From NCBI RefSeq assembly GCF_017873245.1, contig NZ_JAGGJY010000010.1:1-64000 (forward strand): DNA of 64,000 bases, given 5' to 3'. Source of the stretch: Clostridium tertium (GTDB lineage Bacteria; Bacillota; Clostridia; Clostridiales; Clostridiaceae). Shown here in pieces: positions 9,443 through 19,669 of the stretch. Within the stretch, counting starts at the first letter, position 1. Each line of letters opens with the position of its first letter. The translations under genes were made by a program, and so were the position numbers. The notes under the pieces were generated by a model. It did not search any database and was not told the DNA's origin. It saw only the letters and a program-made list of their open reading frames with translations.

Positions 9443-11302
9443 ATGGGTAAAATATTAGATAAGATTACTTCTCCTGGAGAAGTCAAAGAGTTATCAAATG
9501 TTGAATTAGAAGTACTTGCTGGAGAAATTAGAGAATTTTTAATAGATAGCGTTTCTAAGACAGGAGGGCATCTAGCTTCTAATTTAGGAGTTGTGGAGCT
9601 AACTATAAGTCTATTTAAAAGTTTTAATTTAGAAAAAGATAAAATAGTATGGGATGTTGGTCATCAAAGCTATGTTCATAAAATACTTACAGGTAGAAAA
9701 GATCAATTTAATAATCTTAGAAAGTATAATGGATTAAGTGGATTTCCAAAGAGATGTGAAAGTAAATATGATGCTTTTGATACAGGACATAGTAGTACGT
9801 CAATATCTGCTGCATTAGGAATGGCAAGAGCCAGAGATATTAAAAATGAAGATAATCAAGTTGTTGCAGTTATAGGCGATGGAGCATTAACTGGTGGTAT
9901 GGCTTTAGAGGCATTAAATGATGTAGGATTTAAGAAAACAAAAATGATTGTTATTTTGAATGATAATCAAATGTCTATATCACCTAATGTTGGTGGATTA
10001 TCAACACATTTAAATAACTTAAGGATGGAACCTAGATATAACAAACTAAAATCAAATATAAATGAAACCTTAAGTAATTCTAATGCAGGTAAAAAATTAG
10101 CAAGTTGTATATCAAGATTTAAAGATAGCATTAAACAATTTGTAGTACCATCTATGCTTTTTGAAGATATGGGATTAAAGTATATAGGACCTATAAATGG
10201 ACATGATATAGAAACGATGACGGAAGTATTAGAAAAGGCAAAACAAATTGATGAACCTGTTATAATACATGTAGTTACAAGTAAAGGAAAAGGTTATGAA
10301 CTAGCAGAAAAAAATCCAAATAAGTTCCATGGAGTAAGCCCGTTTGATTTAGAAAGTGGAGAAGCATATATTCCAAGTGAAAGATCATATTCGAAGGTAT
10401 TTGGTGATGCTATGCTAGATTTAGCAAAAGAAGATGAGAGAATAGTTGCAATAACTGCTGCCATGCCAGATGGAACGGGACTTAAGGGCTTTGCAAAAGA
10501 GTTTCCAAATAGATTTTTTGATGTAGGAATTGCAGAAGCACATGCAACAACTCTTGCAGCAGGTCTTGCAAGTGCAAACTTAAAACCTGTTTTTGCTGTA
10601 TATTCTACGTTCTTGCAAAGAGCCTTTGATCAATTAATTCATGATGTATGTATTCAAAATATGCCAGTTATTTTTGCAATAGATAGAGCAGGATTAGTAG
10701 GAGAAGATGGAGAAACTCATCAAGGAATGTTTGATTTATCTTATTTATCTCAAGTTCCCAACATGACAGTTTTAGCTCCTAAACATTTAAATGAAATAAA
10801 GGTTATGCTAAAATGGGCTTTTACACAAAATGGCCCAGTAGCGATAAGATACCCTAGAGGTACAGATTGCTGTAATGAAATGAATCCATTAACAGAAATA
10901 AGTTATGGTAAATGGGAAAGGATTGTAACTGGAGAAAAGATTGCTATAATTGCAGTTGGAAAAATGCTTCAACATGCATTATTAGCTAAAGAAATATTAA
11001 AATCTAATGGAATTAATCCTACAATAATAAATGCTACATTTGTAAAACCATTAGATAATAATATGCTAGAGAATCTAGTAAAAGAAGGCTATGATATAGT
11101 AACTATTGAAGATAACATAATAAATGGTGGATTTGGTAGCTATGTTTTAATGAAGCTGTATGAACTAGGCTTTAGAAATAAATTTAAAGCATTAGGATTT
11201 AAAGATAAGTTTGTTCCACAGGGGAATGTAGATTTATTATATAAAGAAAATAAATTAGATCCAGAAGGAATAGCAGAAGCTATCATAGAACTTAACAAAT
11301 AA
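9443..11302 (+). CDS. dxs: 1-deoxy-D-xylulose-5-phosphate synthase
   Basis: 619 aa thiamine-diphosphate enzyme that condenses pyruvate and glyceraldehyde 3-phosphate, the first step of the MEP isoprenoid route. The ThDP motif [15 protein letters not shown] is near residue 150. The catalytic region [16 protein letters not shown] and the C-terminal transketolase domain are present. The length is normal. It forms an operon with ispA. Confidence 0.97.
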   Translation: MGKILDKITSPGEVKELSNVELEVLAGEIREFLIDSVSKTGGHLASNLGVVELTISLFKSFNLEKDKIVWDVGHQSYVHKILTGRKDQFNNLRKYNGLSGFPKRCESKYDAFDTGHSSTSISAALGMARARDIKNEDNQVVAVIGDGALTGGMALEALNDVGFKKTKMIVILNDNQMSISPNVGGLSTHLNNLRMEPRYNKLKSNINETLSNSNAGKKLASCISRFKDSIKQFVVPSMLFEDMGLKYIGPINGHDIETMTEVLEKAKQIDEPVIIHVVTSKGKGYELAEKNPNKFHGVSPFDLESGEAYIPSERSYSKVFGDAMLDLAKEDERIVAITAAMPDGTGLKGFAKEFPNRFFDVGIAEAHATTLAAGLASANLKPVFAVYSTFLQRAFDQLIHDVCIQNMPVIFAIDRAGLVGEDGETHQGMFDLSYLSQVPNMTVLAPKHLNEIKVMLKWAFTQNGPVAIRYPRGTDCCNEMNPLTEISYGKWERIVTGEKIAIIAVGKMLQHALLAKEILKSNGINPTIINATFVKPLDNNMLENLVKEGYDIVTIEDNIINGGFGSYVLMKLYELGFRNKFKALGFKDKFVPQGNVDLLYKENKLDPEGIAEAIIELNK

Positions 11303-11313
11303 AGGAGATAAAG

Positions 11314-12123
11314 ATGTCTGGGAAAAAAGAGAGATTAGATATACTTTTAGTTGAAAAAGGCATATTCACATCAAGAGAGCGTGCTAAAACTAGTATAATG
11401 GCTGGTAAAATATTTGTAGACGGACAAAGAGTTGATAAGGCTGGAGAAAAGATTAATGTTGATGCAGATATTATATTCAAAGGGCAAGAGATACCATATG
11501 TAAGTAGAGGTGGATTAAAGCTTGAAAAAGCTATAAAGGAGTTTGGAGTAAGCTTAAAAGATAAGGTGTGTATGGATATAGGAGCTTCTACTGGTGGATT
11601 TACTGATTGTATGTTACAAAATGATGCAAAAAAAGTATTTTCAATTGATGTTGGATATGGACAGTTTGCTTGGAAGCTTAGAACAGATTCAAGAGTTGTA
11701 TGTATGGAGCGTACAAATATAAGATATGTAACTCCTGAAGATTTAGGTGAATTAACAGATTTTGCTTCAATAGATGTATCATTTATTTCATTAAAGAAAA
11801 TAATGCCTGCTACTTTAAGTTTATTAAACGAAAGTGGGGAAGTTGTAGCTTTAATAAAGCCTCAATTTGAAGCTGGAAAAGAAAAAGTAGGGAAAAAAGG
11901 TGTAGTTAGGGATATAAATGTTCATAAAGAAGTAGTTTTAGACATAGTAGAATTTTTAATTAGTCAAAACCTAAATATTTTATCTGTAAGCTATTCTCCA
12001 ATTAAAGGACCAGAGGGAAATATCGAATATTTAGTTTACTTTACTAAAGATAAAAATAAGGAATCAACATTTACCATAGATGATATAGAAAAAATAGTAA
12101 ATGAATCTCATAATTCACTATAA
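11314..12123 (+). CDS. tlyA: TlyA family rRNA 2'-O-methyltransferase
   Basis: 269 aa. An S4 RNA-binding domain at the N-terminus (ERLDILLVEKGIFTSRERAK) is followed by an FtsJ/RrmJ-type SAM-dependent methyltransferase (MDIGASTGGFTDCML). The family includes B. subtilis YqxC and mycobacterial TlyA, which methylates 16S and 23S rRNA. Conserved in this position before nadK-argR-recN. Confidence 0.92.
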   Translation: MSGKKERLDILLVEKGIFTSRERAKTSIMAGKIFVDGQRVDKAGEKINVDADIIFKGQEIPYVSRGGLKLEKAIKEFGVSLKDKVCMDIGASTGGFTDCMLQNDAKKVFSIDVGYGQFAWKLRTDSRVVCMERTNIRYVTPEDLGELTDFASIDVSFISLKKIMPATLSLLNESGEVVALIKPQFEAGKEKVGKKGVVRDINVHKEVVLDIVEFLISQNLNILSVSYSPIKGPEGNIEYLVYFTKDKNKESTFTIDDIEKIVNESHNSL

Positions 12124-12148
12124 AATATATTGATAATAATTTTTGTTT

Positions 12149-12176
12149 AAGGCTTCAAGAAATAACTTGAAGTCTT
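12149..12176 (+). terminator. Hairpin between tlyA and nadK (possible weak terminator)
   Basis: 11-bp stem AAGGCTTCAAG / CTTGAAGTCTT (one G-U pair) with loop AAATAA. No T-run follows, so it may be an attenuator or processing site rather than a full terminator. Confidence 0.4.
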
Positions 12177-12225
12177 AAATGAACCTTACATTATATATTA
12201 GGCACAGTATAAGGGGGGAATGATT

Positions 12226-13077
12226 ATGAAGAAAGTTGCCATTGCAATCAATCCATCTAAAGATGAAAAGAATGAAATTGCTATGAAAGTAAAAGAAAAG
12301 CTTTATAAATATTTTAATAATATAGAAATAATTATGTTAAATAGTTATGATATAATAAACTATGAATTTAAGGAGCTACTTGATCTTATAATAGTATTAG
12401 GTGGAGATGGAACTATCTTAAGTGTTGCTAGAGGTATAAATGGGAAATTAAATGTACCTATTTTAGGAATTAATATTGGAAATTTAGGGTTTTTATCAAG
12501 TATAGAAGTTTCTGAAATGGATAAAGCTTTTTTAAAATTAAAAGAAGGTAATTATATTTCTCAAAAAAGGATGCTATTAACATGCGATTTACCTTTAGAA
12601 GACATAAAAAATGAATCATTAGCTCTAAATGATATAGTTGTAGCAAGAGGAACATTATCAAGAATGGTGAAGTTTCAAATATTTATAGATGGTAAAAGAT
12701 ATTATAATTTTAAAGGTGATGGTTTAATTATAGCAACACCTACTGGATCAACGGCATATTCATTTTCAGCTGGAGGACCCTTTATTTATCCCGATGTAGA
12801 TGTAATTACTATAACTCCAATTTGTCCTCATCCGCATGGAATGCAGACAATAGTTTTAAATAGTGGTAGTGAAATTGAAGTTAAAGCAGAAAATGAAGAT
12901 GAAGAAGTGTATATAACTTTCGATGGTCAAAAAGCTATTAAGACAACCAATCAAACTATAATAAAGATAAAAAAAGCAAAAGAATATGCAAACATAGTTT
13001 TATTTGATGATTATGATTATTTTAAAGTACTACGGGCAAAAATTCTAAATAACTGGAAAGAATGTGAAGGTGATTAA
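12226..13077 (+). CDS. nadK: NAD kinase
   Basis: 283 aa. ATP-dependent NAD kinase with the GGDGT motif in [14 protein letters not shown] and the substrate motif [14 protein letters not shown]. Two ATGs are present; the second (12226) is better spaced from the GGGGGG site at 12213-12218, while the first (12220) would be almost on top of it. Typical order nadK-argR-recN. Confidence 0.94.
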   Translation: MKKVAIAINPSKDEKNEIAMKVKEKLYKYFNNIEIIMLNSYDIINYEFKELLDLIIVLGGDGTILSVARGINGKLNVPILGINIGNLGFLSSIEVSEMDKAFLKLKEGNYISQKRMLLTCDLPLEDIKNESLALNDIVVARGTLSRMVKFQIFIDGKRYYNFKGDGLIIATPTGSTAYSFSAGGPFIYPDVDVITITPICPHPHGMQTIVLNSGSEIEVKAENEDEEVYITFDGQKAIKTTNQTIIKIKKAKEYANIVLFDDYDYFKVLRAKILNNWKECEGD

Positions 13078-13078
13078 T

Positions 13079-13528
13079 TTGAAATCAAAGAGGCATAACA
13101 AAATATTAGAGATAATTAGTGAAAAAGAAATAGAAACACAAGAGGAGCTTGCAGAAGAGTTAAAAATAGCTGGATTTGACGTAACCCAAGCAACAGTTTC
13201 TAGGGATATAAAAATACTAAAGCTAATAAAGATGCAAGGTGCTTCAGGAAATTACAGATATGTTGCATCATCTAAGGAATCTAAGGATATTAATGATAAG
13301 TTATCTAGCATTTTATCTAATGCAGCTGTATCAGTAGAAAATGTAGATAAATTTGTTGTTGTAAAGACACTAACTGGATCTGCTATGGCAGTTGCTGAAG
13401 CAATAGATACATTATTTGATACAGAAGTCGCAGGAACAATTGCTGGAGATAATACAATTTTTATATTAGTAAGAAATTTAGATAAAGCTGAAGAATTAGT
13501 AGAGAAAGTTAGAAAAATGATTTTATAA
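13079..13528 (+). CDS. argR: Arginine repressor ArgR/AhrC
   Basis: 149 aa with a TTG start preceded by GAAGGTGAT; it begins one base after the nadK stop codon. The N-terminal winged helix has the usual [16 protein letters not shown] and the C-terminal arginine-binding hexamerisation domain has [14 protein letters not shown]. It regulates arginine biosynthesis and catabolism. The frame is open to an upstream GTG at 13064 inside nadK, but the TTG gives the usual length. Confidence 0.93.
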   Translation: MKSKRHNKILEIISEKEIETQEELAEELKIAGFDVTQATVSRDIKILKLIKMQGASGNYRYVASSKESKDINDKLSSILSNAAVSVENVDKFVVVKTLTGSAMAVAEAIDTLFDTEVAGTIAGDNTIFILVRNLDKAEELVEKVRKMIL

Positions 13529-13546
13529 AATTAAAGGTGATATAAT

Positions 13547-15247
13547 ATGTTATTACAATTAAATATAAAGAACTTTGCTTTAATTCAGGAACTAAGTGTT
13601 GAATTTGGAAAAGGGTTTAATATATTATCCGGAGAAACAGGTGCTGGTAAATCTATATTAATTGATACTATAGATTATGTTTTAGGCGGAAAATTTTCAA
13701 AAGACTTAATAAGATATGGCGAAGAAAAAACTTTTGTTGAAGCAATATTTTCAATTGAAAATGAAGAACTTATTGAAGTTTTAAAAGAGTTAGATATTGA
13801 TGATGAAGAAATATTAATAATTTCAAGAGAAACAACTTTATCTGGAAAAAGCATAATAAAAGTAAATGGAAAATCAGTAGTACTTTCATATCTAAGAAAA
13901 ATAAGAGAAAAACTTTTAGATATACATGGGCAACATCAAAATCAAAATTTATTAAATAGAGCGTTTCACATATATTATTTAGATGACTTTATAGGAGAGG
14001 AATTAAATCCATATTTAGAGGAATTTGAAAATTTAAGAAAAGAGCAAAATTTAATTTTAGAAAAAATAAAAGAGTTAAATGGGAATGCAGATAGAGAAAA
14101 ACTAGTGGACTATATAAAATTTCAAATTGATGATATAGAAAAGGCTAAATTAAAAGTTGGTGAGGAAGAAAGCTTAAATGAGGAATTTAATTTACTTTCA
14201 AATGCAGAAAAAATTTCTTTAGCATTAAGTAAAACTTATTCTATTTTAGATAATCCAATGGAAGGTATTTCAGTTATTGAAGGAATATCAAAAGCTGTTA
14301 ATGAATTATCTATAGTTGAAAAGCATTTTGAAAAATTAATAGATAAAAGAGAAAGAATGGAAGAAGCTCTTTATACTTTGGAAGAGATTTCAAGGGAAGT
14401 AAGAGATTTATCATCTGAAATTTATTATGACGAATTTGAATTAGAAAAGATAAATTCTAGAATATATGAAATTAGTTTATATAAGAAAAAGTACGGGGAA
14501 TCAGTAGAAGAAATTTTAAATTATTTAGAAAAATTAAAATTACAATATGATGAACTTATTAATTCTGAAGAAATAATTAAAGAATTAAATTTAAAAAAAG
14601 AAAAATTGGAAGATGAAATGAGACAAGTTTCTGAAGAAATGCATAATATAAGAGAAAAGAATTCTGTGAATCTTGAAGAAAAAGTAAAGTATGAATTATC
14701 TTATATTGGAATGGAAAAATCAGAAATTAAAATATCAATAGAAAAAAGTAAAAACTTTAATTCAAGAGGTTTTGATGAAGTTATTTTTCTAATTTCTACA
14801 AACCCAGGAGAACCTTTAAAACCATTAGAAAAAGTTCTTTCAGGTGGTGAGCTTTCAAGAATTATGTTAGCTCTTAAATGTGTTTTTGTGGATAAAGACA
14901 AAATACCAACGCTTATTTTTGACGAAATAGATACTGGAATAAGTGGAACTATTGCTAAAAGAGTTGGAGAAAAAATGTATGAAGTGTCTACCAAACACCA
15001 AGTATTGTGTATAACACATTTACCTCAAATAGCAGCACTTTCTGATTGTCACTATTTTGTATCAAAAAAGGTTGAAAATGAAAAAACATATACACAAATT
15101 AGAACGTTGGATAAGTACGATAAAGTTAAAGAAATTGCAAAGATGACTAGTGGCGATGAAGTGAGTGATGTTACTTTAGAAAATGCTTCAGAAATGGTTG
15201 CTTTTGCAGATCTTAAAAAACAAGAAATATTAAAAAGTTATTCATAA
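13547..15247 (+). CDS. recN: DNA repair protein RecN
   Basis: 566 aa SMC-like ATPase for double-strand break repair. Walker A GETGAGKS is at residues 29-36, followed by a long central coiled coil (about 160-380). The ABC signature LSGGELSR and Walker B IFDEIDTGISG are at the C-terminal end. Length and domain order are normal. Confidence 0.96.
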   Translation: MLLQLNIKNFALIQELSVEFGKGFNILSGETGAGKSILIDTIDYVLGGKFSKDLIRYGEEKTFVEAIFSIENEELIEVLKELDIDDEEILIISRETTLSGKSIIKVNGKSVVLSYLRKIREKLLDIHGQHQNQNLLNRAFHIYYLDDFIGEELNPYLEEFENLRKEQNLILEKIKELNGNADREKLVDYIKFQIDDIEKAKLKVGEEESLNEEFNLLSNAEKISLALSKTYSILDNPMEGISVIEGISKAVNELSIVEKHFEKLIDKRERMEEALYTLEEISREVRDLSSEIYYDEFELEKINSRIYEISLYKKKYGESVEEILNYLEKLKLQYDELINSEEIIKELNLKKEKLEDEMRQVSEEMHNIREKNSVNLEEKVKYELSYIGMEKSEIKISIEKSKNFNSRGFDEVIFLISTNPGEPLKPLEKVLSGGELSRIMLALKCVFVDKDKIPTLIFDEIDTGISGTIAKRVGEKMYEVSTKHQVLCITHLPQIAALSDCHYFVSKKVENEKTYTQIRTLDKYDKVKEIAKMTSGDEVSDVTLENASEMVAFADLKKQEILKSYS

Positions 15248-15281
15248 ATAAGATACATAACTTAATAAAAAATGAATACAC

Positions 15282-15318
15282 TAAAATCATGGTTATTTAC
15301 CATGATTTTATTTTTTTA
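15282..15318 (+). terminator. Intrinsic terminator after recN
   Basis: 11-bp perfect stem TAAAATCATGG / CCATGATTTTA with a 7-base loop, followed by seven T residues. Confidence 0.92.
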
Positions 15319-15428
15319 TATTTTTCAAGTTATATCTTTAAAATTTTTAACGTTTTTAACAAACTTAATACAGCATATAAGAATGCAGATGAGGGAAAGT
15401 TAAATACAGAAGCAAAGGAGGAGATGAT

Positions 15429-16619
15429 ATGAGGATGAAAAAGTTAAAATATTTAGGCGTAATAATAACTCCAATGTTGATTCTGGGTTTGATTACTTTC
15501 TTTAGTTTAAGTAGTATTCCAGAAAAAATATATGTAAATGAAGCTGCCTCAACTTCTGATGTAGTATTATCAGATAATATATTTATGAAGAACAGCAAAA
15601 TAAAGAAGGATAAGCTTCAAGTAAAACTTTTAGGATTTATTCCTGTTAAGTCGGTAGCAGTATCTAAAGTGAATGACTTGGAGGTATATCCAGGTGGAAC
15701 AAGTGTAGGAATAAAATTATCAACTAAAGGTGTTTTAGTTGTAGGACATTCTGATATAGAATCAGTAGAAGGTAAGGTTGAAAGTCCTGCCAAAAATTCT
15801 GGTATAGAACTTGGGGATGTACTTATAAAGATTAATGGAGAAGAAATACAAAGTTCAAAGGATTTATCAAAAAAAATTAAAAACCTTGATAATTCTAAAA
15901 TAAATGTTGATTATATTAGAAATGGTAATATAGAAAACAAAGAAATAGACTTAGAAAAAGAAAATAATGAATATAAATTAGGACTTTGGGTTAGGGATTC
16001 AACTGCAGGTATAGGCACATTAACATTTTATGATAAGAATACTTCAATATTTGGAGCTTTAGGGCATCCTATAACAGATGGTGATACTAATAAACCTTTT
16101 ATAGTAAGAAATGGAGATTTACTAAATTCTTCAGTGATAAGTGTTAGAAAAGGTGAAAAAGGTTCACCTGGAGAGTTGAAAGGCTTATTTGTTAACGAAA
16201 AAGAAAGTTTAGCAACAATAGAAAAAAATACAGAAGCTGGTATATTTGGAGAAGCAAGTGCTGATTTAGTAAACTCTGCTTTTAATAAACCTTTGAAAGT
16301 AGGATTTAGAAATGAAATAAAAGAAGGAGCAGCAAAAATTATAACAACAATAGATGAAAATGGACCTAAAATGTATGATATAGAAATAGTAAAATTATTA
16401 CCTCAGGAGGAGCCTGGACCTAAGAGTATGGTAATAAAAGTTACAGATGAAGAACTTTTAGAAAAAACAGGTGGAATAGTTCAAGGAATGAGTGGAAGTC
16501 CCATTATTCAAGATAATAAATTAGTTGGAGCAGTAACTCATGTATTAATAAATAAACCAGATGTAGGTTATGGGATATACATTGAATGGATGTTAAAAGA
16601 TGCAGGAGTAATTGAATAA
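15429..16619 (+). CDS. spoIVB: SpoIVB peptidase
   Basis: 396 aa forespore-secreted serine peptidase of family S55. An N-terminal membrane anchor (about residues 9-28) is followed by a PDZ domain (about 95-170) and the peptidase domain with His213 in LGHPITDG and Ser355 in GMSGSP. SpoIVB cleaves SpoIVFA in the intermembrane space and so triggers pro-sigma-K processing. It precedes spo0A, as in most Bacillus and Clostridium species. Confidence 0.95.
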   Translation: MRMKKLKYLGVIITPMLILGLITFFSLSSIPEKIYVNEAASTSDVVLSDNIFMKNSKIKKDKLQVKLLGFIPVKSVAVSKVNDLEVYPGGTSVGIKLSTKGVLVVGHSDIESVEGKVESPAKNSGIELGDVLIKINGEEIQSSKDLSKKIKNLDNSKINVDYIRNGNIENKEIDLEKENNEYKLGLWVRDSTAGIGTLTFYDKNTSIFGALGHPITDGDTNKPFIVRNGDLLNSSVISVRKGEKGSPGELKGLFVNEKESLATIEKNTEAGIFGEASADLVNSAFNKPLKVGFRNEIKEGAAKIITTIDENGPKMYDIEIVKLLPQEEPGPKSMVIKVTDEELLEKTGGIVQGMSGSPIIQDNKLVGAVTHVLINKPDVGYGIYIEWMLKDAGVIE

Positions 16620-16673
16620 AAAATTAATAAATTTGAATAGTTTTATAATACAAAAAGTGTTATAATTATATAA

Positions 16674-16709
16674 AATAATAAGAGTACTAATTGTACTCTT
16701 ATTATTTTT
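16674..16709 (+). terminator. Intrinsic terminator between spoIVB and spo0A
   Basis: Perfect 14-bp stem AATAATAAGAGTAC / GTACTCTTATTATT with loop TAATT, followed by TTTA. Confidence 0.85.
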
Positions 16710-16804
16710 ACTGTCAGAAAAATGAAATTTATCTATATAAAAAATAAATATTATAATAAAATTTTGAAAAAAATGTAAAAAAACTATTAAAACCAAATAA
16801 ATTG

Positions 16805-16868
16805 TGTTATAATGATATTAAATTAATCTTGAAAAGGATTGTTTTTTTCTGTTATGTCTATATATAAT
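16805..16868 (+). promoter_or_regulatory. Promoter region of spo0A
   Basis: An extended -10 element TGTTATAAT lies at 16805-16813. A second possible -10 TATAAT is at 16863-16868, with a weak TTGTTT about 18 bases before it. The 342-base spoIVB-spo0A gap holds only the terminator and these promoters. A sigma-H site would be expected from B. subtilis, but I could not place one with confidence. Confidence 0.45.
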
Positions 16869-16961
16869 GGTTATAGATGAATTTTAAAAGATAAATTTTT
16901 AAAAGAACTTAATATGTACTCGAATTAATTGGAGTATTTTGGGAAGATGGGGGAGAGAAGT

Positions 16962-17768
16962 ATGAATGATTCAAAAATTTCAGTTTTAATAGCTGATGAT
17001 AACAAGGAGTTTTGCAGTATCTTAAATGATTATTTATTAAATCAAAGGGATATTATAGTTACTGCAGTTGCTAAGGATGGAAGGGAAGCCTTAGCTCTTA
17101 TCGAGGAAAAGCAACCAGATTTAGTAGTTTTAGATATAATAATGCCACATTTAGATGGTTTAGGAGTTCTTGAAAAATTAAATTCAATGAATTTAGAAAA
17201 AATGCCAAGAATAATAGTTCTTTCTGCAGTTGGTCAAGATAAAATTACGCAAAGAGCTATTACTTTAGGTGCTGATTATTATGTTGTAAAACCATTCGAT
17301 ATGGATGTTTTCACTAAGAGAATAAGAGAAATGTTTAATGGATCTTCAAATGATGTTGTTAGAAAGCAATCTGCTGTAGTAGAACAAGAAGTTAAACATC
17401 AATCTAAAGGTCCAGTAGATTTAGAAACTGAAATTACAAACATAATTCATGAAATTGGAGTGCCAGCTCATATTAAAGGATATATGTATTTAAGAGAAGC
17501 TATTACAATGGTTGTTAACGATATGGAACTATTGTCTGCTGTTACAAAAGAATTATATCCATCAATAGCTAAAAAGTATAATACAACAGCTTCAAGAGTT
17601 GAAAGAGCTATAAGACATGCAATAGAAGTTGCTTGGGGCAGAGGTCAAGTTGATGCTATAAATAAACTATTTGGCTATACAATACACAATGAAAAGGGTA
17701 AGCCAACAAATAGTGAATTTATTGCAATAATAGCTGATAAGCTAAGACTTAAGAATAAAGTTAGCTAA
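16962..17768 (+). CDS. spo0A: Sporulation master regulator Spo0A
   Basis: 268 aa response regulator that commits the cell to sporulation. The receiver domain has acidic residues Asp12-Asp13, phosphoacceptor Asp58 in [12 protein letters not shown], and Lys in YVVKPFD. The C-terminal DNA-binding domain contains the conserved recognition helix region [19 protein letters not shown]. The ATG at 16962 is chosen over an in-frame TTG at 16929 because GGGGGAG sits just upstream and the length fits the family (267 aa). Confidence 0.97.
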   Translation: MNDSKISVLIADDNKEFCSILNDYLLNQRDIIVTAVAKDGREALALIEEKQPDLVVLDIIMPHLDGLGVLEKLNSMNLEKMPRIIVLSAVGQDKITQRAITLGADYYVVKPFDMDVFTKRIREMFNGSSNDVVRKQSAVVEQEVKHQSKGPVDLETEITNIIHEIGVPAHIKGYMYLREAITMVVNDMELLSAVTKELYPSIAKKYNTTASRVERAIRHAIEVAWGRGQVDAINKLFGYTIHNEKGKPTNSEFIAIIADKLRLKNKVS

Positions 17769-17890
17769 TAGCAGAAGAAAATTAGTAAAATGACTGTTGA
17801 ACAAGTAATTTGAAAAAGTCAAATCTATGTTGTTTATAGCAACAAAGTGTATTTGATACCAATAAATAAATATTAAGTTAAGTATATAGA

Positions 17891-17945
17891 ACACTTTCTA
17901 TCAGTTGAGTTTATTCTAGTTGATTAGGAAGTGTATTTATTTTTA
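17891..17945 (+). terminator. Probable terminator of spo0A
   Basis: ACACTTTCTATCA (17891-17903) pairs with TGATTAGGAAGTGT (17921-17934) with one bulge, followed by ATTTATTTTTAG. Confidence 0.5.
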
Positions 17946-18054
17946 GATTTATTAAGAGAAGTAAGTTGACTATTATCTTATATCTGAGATTGAGAGATTC
18001 AAAATTTAAATAAGAAATTAAATAATTTATTAAATTATAAAGAAGGTATGTAAT

Positions 18055-18090
18055 AAGAGATGTGTTTTATAATGAATACATCTCTTTTTC
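18055..18090 (+). terminator. Second terminator downstream of spo0A
   Basis: 12-bp stem AAGAGATGTGTT / AATACATCTCTT (one G-U pair) with an 8-base loop, followed by TTTTC. Confidence 0.75.
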
Positions 18091-18199
18091 GTTAAAAATA
18101 TTTACTTAATTTGTTCAGATTAATAAAGAATAGCATGAAATAATTGATTTTAAGTTTAAAGCAAATAAGATAATTGTTGGATCTATATATTAAAAGTTA

Positions 18200-18208
18200 T
18201 GATATAAT
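18200..18208 (+). promoter_or_regulatory. Extended -10 promoter element for the Nudix gene
   Basis: TGATATAAT (TGn plus perfect TATAAT) about 76 bases before the ATG. No good -35 was seen, which is common for extended -10 promoters. Confidence 0.5.
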
Positions 18209-18283
18209 ATTTATAATATAGTTTAAATTTAATATGGTATAACAAAGTTAAAAAAAGTGTATTGATTTATAAGGAGAAATATA

Positions 18284-18802
18284 ATGATTTTAAATGAAGA
18301 AATATTAAATGAAAAGTTAATTCATAAAGGAAATTTTATGGATTTTGTAAACATTGATGTAAAGTTACCTAATGGAAAAAATGCCAATAGAGATGTTATA
18401 AAACATCCAGGAGCCTGTGCAGTTATAGCATTTTTAGATTCAGAAAATATAATATTAGTAGAACAATTTAGATTACCATTAAATAAAACATTATTAGAAA
18501 TACCAGCAGGTAAACTTAATAAAAAAGAAGATCCAATGGATTGTGCAAAAAGAGAGCTTCAAGAGGAAACTGGATATGTTGCAAAAGAAATAGAATATTT
18601 AGGATCTATTGCAACGGCACCTGGATTTTGTGATGAAATTATACATTTATATAAAGCTTGGAATTTATCTTTAGGAGAAAAAAATGAAGATGAGGATGAG
18701 TTTACAAGTGTAAAAGTATTAAATATAAATGATCTTAAAGAAATGATAAAAAAGGGTGAAATAATTGATGGTAAAACTATAAGTGTACTTTCATACTTAT
18801 AA
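18284..18802 (+). CDS. Nudix hydrolase, probable ADP-ribose pyrophosphatase
   Basis: 172 aa. The Nudix box is complete: GKLNKKEDPMDCAKRELQEE followed by TG (about residues 84-105). The upstream region VILVEQFRLPLNKTLLEIPAG is typical of ADP-ribose pyrophosphatases (NudF/YqkG). It probably hydrolyses ADP-ribose or a related nucleoside diphosphate derivative. AAGGAG precedes the ATG. Monocistronic, with a terminator after it. Confidence 0.9.
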   Translation: MILNEEILNEKLIHKGNFMDFVNIDVKLPNGKNANRDVIKHPGACAVIAFLDSENIILVEQFRLPLNKTLLEIPAGKLNKKEDPMDCAKRELQEETGYVAKEIEYLGSIATAPGFCDEIIHLYKAWNLSLGEKNEDEDEFTSVKVLNINDLKEMIKKGEIIDGKTISVLSYL

Positions 18803-18820
18803 ATTTTATTATGATAAAAA

Positions 18821-18862
18821 TAAATGGAGAAAAGCTATTTTTATAGCTTCACTCCATTTTTT
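18821..18862 (+). terminator. Intrinsic terminator after the Nudix gene
   Basis: Stem built from AAATGGAG plus AAGCTAT pairing with ATAGCTT and CTCCATTT around a short T loop and a small internal loop, followed by a T-rich run. Confidence 0.85.
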
Positions 18863-18877
18863 TATTTTTTTAATAAA

Positions 18878-18909
18878 AAAAATATTTTACATATATTCAA
18901 TTATGAATA
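18878..18909 (+). promoter_or_regulatory. Putative sigma-E type promoter region of spoIIM
   Basis: Repeats the block AAAATATTTTACATAT (18878-18893) and TATGAATA (18902-18909) found upstream of spoIIIAA. It lies about 55 bases before the spoIIM start. Sigma-E control is inferred from the known regulon membership of spoIIM. Confidence 0.45.
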
Positions 18910-18963
18910 ATAAGGAAACTTTAAACATATTATGTTCTATAGCAACTATGGAGGAGGAATAAT

Positions 18964-19599
18964 ATGAATTTAATAGAAAAGTTGAATTCAAACTTTAGAG
19001 AAAATAAAATATTCTATTTACTTGTACTAACTTTTTTCTTTGTAGGTATATTACTAGGTTCATATACCATAAAATATATGGATGGAGTAGATGCAAAGGA
19101 TTTAGCTGATTACTTTACAGGATTCATTAAAAGTATAAATGTTGAAGAGGTAAAAACAAATGAATTGCTTATAAGCATAATAAAAAATAATATAATAATC
19201 ATATTACTTATAATAGCACTAGGATTTACTGTCTTTGGAGCGCCGATAATTTTAATAATAGACCTAATAAAGGGATTTACTTTAGGTTATACCTTTAGTT
19301 TTTTATTAACTACATTTGATGGAAAAGGTATTTGGATTGCTCTAACATCGACAGTTCCACAAAACATATTTTATATACCTTTTTTTATAGGTATAAGTAT
19401 TATTTCTTTAGAGTTATCTTCAGTGAAGTTAAAAGAAAAGTTTTTTAATGGAATTGGAAGTAGTAAGTTGATGTTAAATGGACTAGTAATGAAATTAAGT
19501 TTCTTTGTTATCCTATTTGCCATAGGGGTTATAATTGAGTGCTATATGAGCCCAGGGTTAATAAGAATGGTAGTAACGAAAGTTTATAAATTAACCTAA
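18964..19599 (+). CDS. spoIIM: Stage II sporulation protein M
   Basis: 211 aa polytopic membrane protein (about five helices). SpoIIM, with SpoIID and SpoIIP, dissolves septal peptidoglycan to drive forespore engulfment. Length and the DUF95/SpoIIM character (two conserved helices around GAPIILIIDLIKGFTLGYTF) fit. GGAGGAGG precedes the ATG. Confidence 0.93.
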   Translation: MNLIEKLNSNFRENKIFYLLVLTFFFVGILLGSYTIKYMDGVDAKDLADYFTGFIKSINVEEVKTNELLISIIKNNIIIILLIIALGFTVFGAPIILIIDLIKGFTLGYTFSFLLTTFDGKGIWIALTSTVPQNIFYIPFFIGISIISLELSSVKLKEKFFNGIGSSKLMLNGLVMKLSFFVILFAIGVIIECYMSPGLIRMVVTKVYKLT

Positions 19600-19633
19600 T
19601 CCAATGAAAATAAAGAAGGAATAAGAATTTTTT

Positions 19634-19640
19634 TGTCGAA
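19634..19640 (+). promoter_or_regulatory. Perfect 0A box (Spo0A binding site)
   Basis: TGTCGAA in the context TTTTTGTCGAATTAA, 30 bases before the XerD-like start. The heptamer matches the Spo0A consensus exactly. A chance match is possible in an A+T-rich spacer, but the CG-containing core is rare here. Confidence 0.45.
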
Positions 19641-19669
19641 TTAATAATGTATTAGGATAGGGGAGAATT

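Larger units (their letters stand above)
17769..18283 (+). other. 515-base intergenic region between spo0A and the Nudix gene
   Basis: No convincing coding sequence here. It contains two successive terminator-like hairpins (17891-17945 and 18055-18090) about 110 bases apart, and an extended -10 promoter element at 18200-18208 that probably serves the next gene. The spacing of the two terminators would allow a small independent transcript between them. Confidence 0.6.
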
